Source: CAVXFS01 sp049582805 (GTDB lineage: Bacteria > Pseudomonadota > Gammaproteobacteria > Burkholderiales > Gallionellaceae). From it: 32,982 nucleotides of DNA. The notes under the pieces are model-generated. The model did not search any database. It worked only from the letters and a program-made list of their open reading frames with translations, and was not told the DNA's origin. Numbering within the stretch: position 1 is the stretch's first letter; each line of letters opens with the position of its first letter. Positions 32,863-32,982 of this stretch are shown piece by piece. The position numbers were made by a program, and so were the translations under genes. The DNA is taken from positions 1-32,982 of the forward strand of contig JBAUUR010000146.1 of the NCBI GenBank assembly GCA_049582805.1, written 5' to 3'.

Positions 32863-32982
32863 TGGACCCCGATTTTCAGACAATAAATTAAGGTGGTAAC
32901 CTGCTGCAACAAGGAGCCGGTTATGAGTGAAACAAAGCGCAAGAATTTTAGTGGCGAGTTCAAGGCCAAAGTAGCACTTGAA
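32863..32982 (+). mobile_element. Left end of an IS3-family insertion sequence (partial)
   Basis: TGGACCCCGATTTTCAGACA at 32863-32882 fits an IS3-type terminal inverted repeat (TGGACCCC...), and the first transposase gene starts 40 bp inside. Only the left end is present, so the right end, target duplication and subgroup cannot be checked. The exact boundary is approximate. Confidence 0.7.
32923..32982 (+). CDS. IS3-family transposase OrfA (5' end, partial)
   Basis: Twenty codons are visible, beginning M-S-E-T-K-R-K-N-F-S and continuing G-E-F-K-A-K-V-A-L-E, which matches the helix-turn-helix start of IS3-family OrfA (x-x-F-S-x-E-F-K-A-K-V-A-L-E). AAGGAG at 32911-32916, six bases before the ATG, is a strong ribosome-binding site. 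The frame is open to the window edge. OrfB would follow outside the window, usually through a -1 frameshift. Confidence 0.85.
   Translation, partial: MSETKRKNFSGEFKAKVALE

Overview
The window is a GC-rich stretch of bacterial chromosome, most likely from a betaproteobacterium of the Nitrosomonadales/Gallionellaceae type. The basis is gene content and order: proS, a lytic transglycosylase and rppH in one tight minus-strand run, phoU directly joined to ppx, a RimK-like ATP-grasp enzyme beside a Lon-like protease, a large DUF6600/FecR-like protein, and a HugZ-type haem protein. The lineage is inferred; no rRNA or other direct taxonomic marker is present.

Layout. Positions 1-5100 hold the first codons of a possible MoeB/ThiF-family gene running off the left edge, a small acidic orphan gene, the RimK-like ligase (minus) and the Lon-like protease (plus). 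Positions 5300-11800 are metabolic: a DMT exporter, threonine deaminase ilvA (minus), a decayed EAL-domain gene, rpiA, then phoU-ppx. Positions 11780-16050 are a minus-strand series read yqhA-like, tlpA-like, proS, lytic transglycosylase, rppH. Positions 16384-21530 form a signalling locus: an outer-membrane porin, a short PstS-like periplasmic binding protein and a large hybrid histidine kinase (HisKA-HATPase-REC-REC-HPt) on the minus strand, with a stand-alone response regulator read divergently. Positions 21600-25150 are accessory and gene-poor: a frameshifted, truncated OmpA-family gene, a 23-codon Lys-rich ORF, a haemolysin-III membrane protein, an 84-residue possible winged-helix protein, a His/Asp-rich lipoprotein and a 66-residue orphan. 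Positions 25150-32740 carry the DUF6600 protein with 90-bp tandem repeats, an overlapping metallophosphoesterase/glycosyltransferase pair, a YihY-family membrane protein, HugZ, a half-size EamA protein and an SPW-repeat protein. The right edge is the start of an IS3-type insertion sequence.

How the genes may work together. PhoU and Ppx suggest phosphate/polyphosphate control, though no pst genes are visible. The porin, binding-protein and hybrid-kinase genes look like one transcription unit in which a solute enters through the porin, is bound in the periplasm and is reported to the kinase. The HPt domain could pass phosphate to the divergent response regulator. This is the most interesting multi-gene unit here, and its ligand and output are unknown. 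Start codons were often moved inward from the longest open frame using ribosome-binding sites and family start positions; each case is explained. No tRNA, rRNA, CRISPR array or complete mobile element was found.
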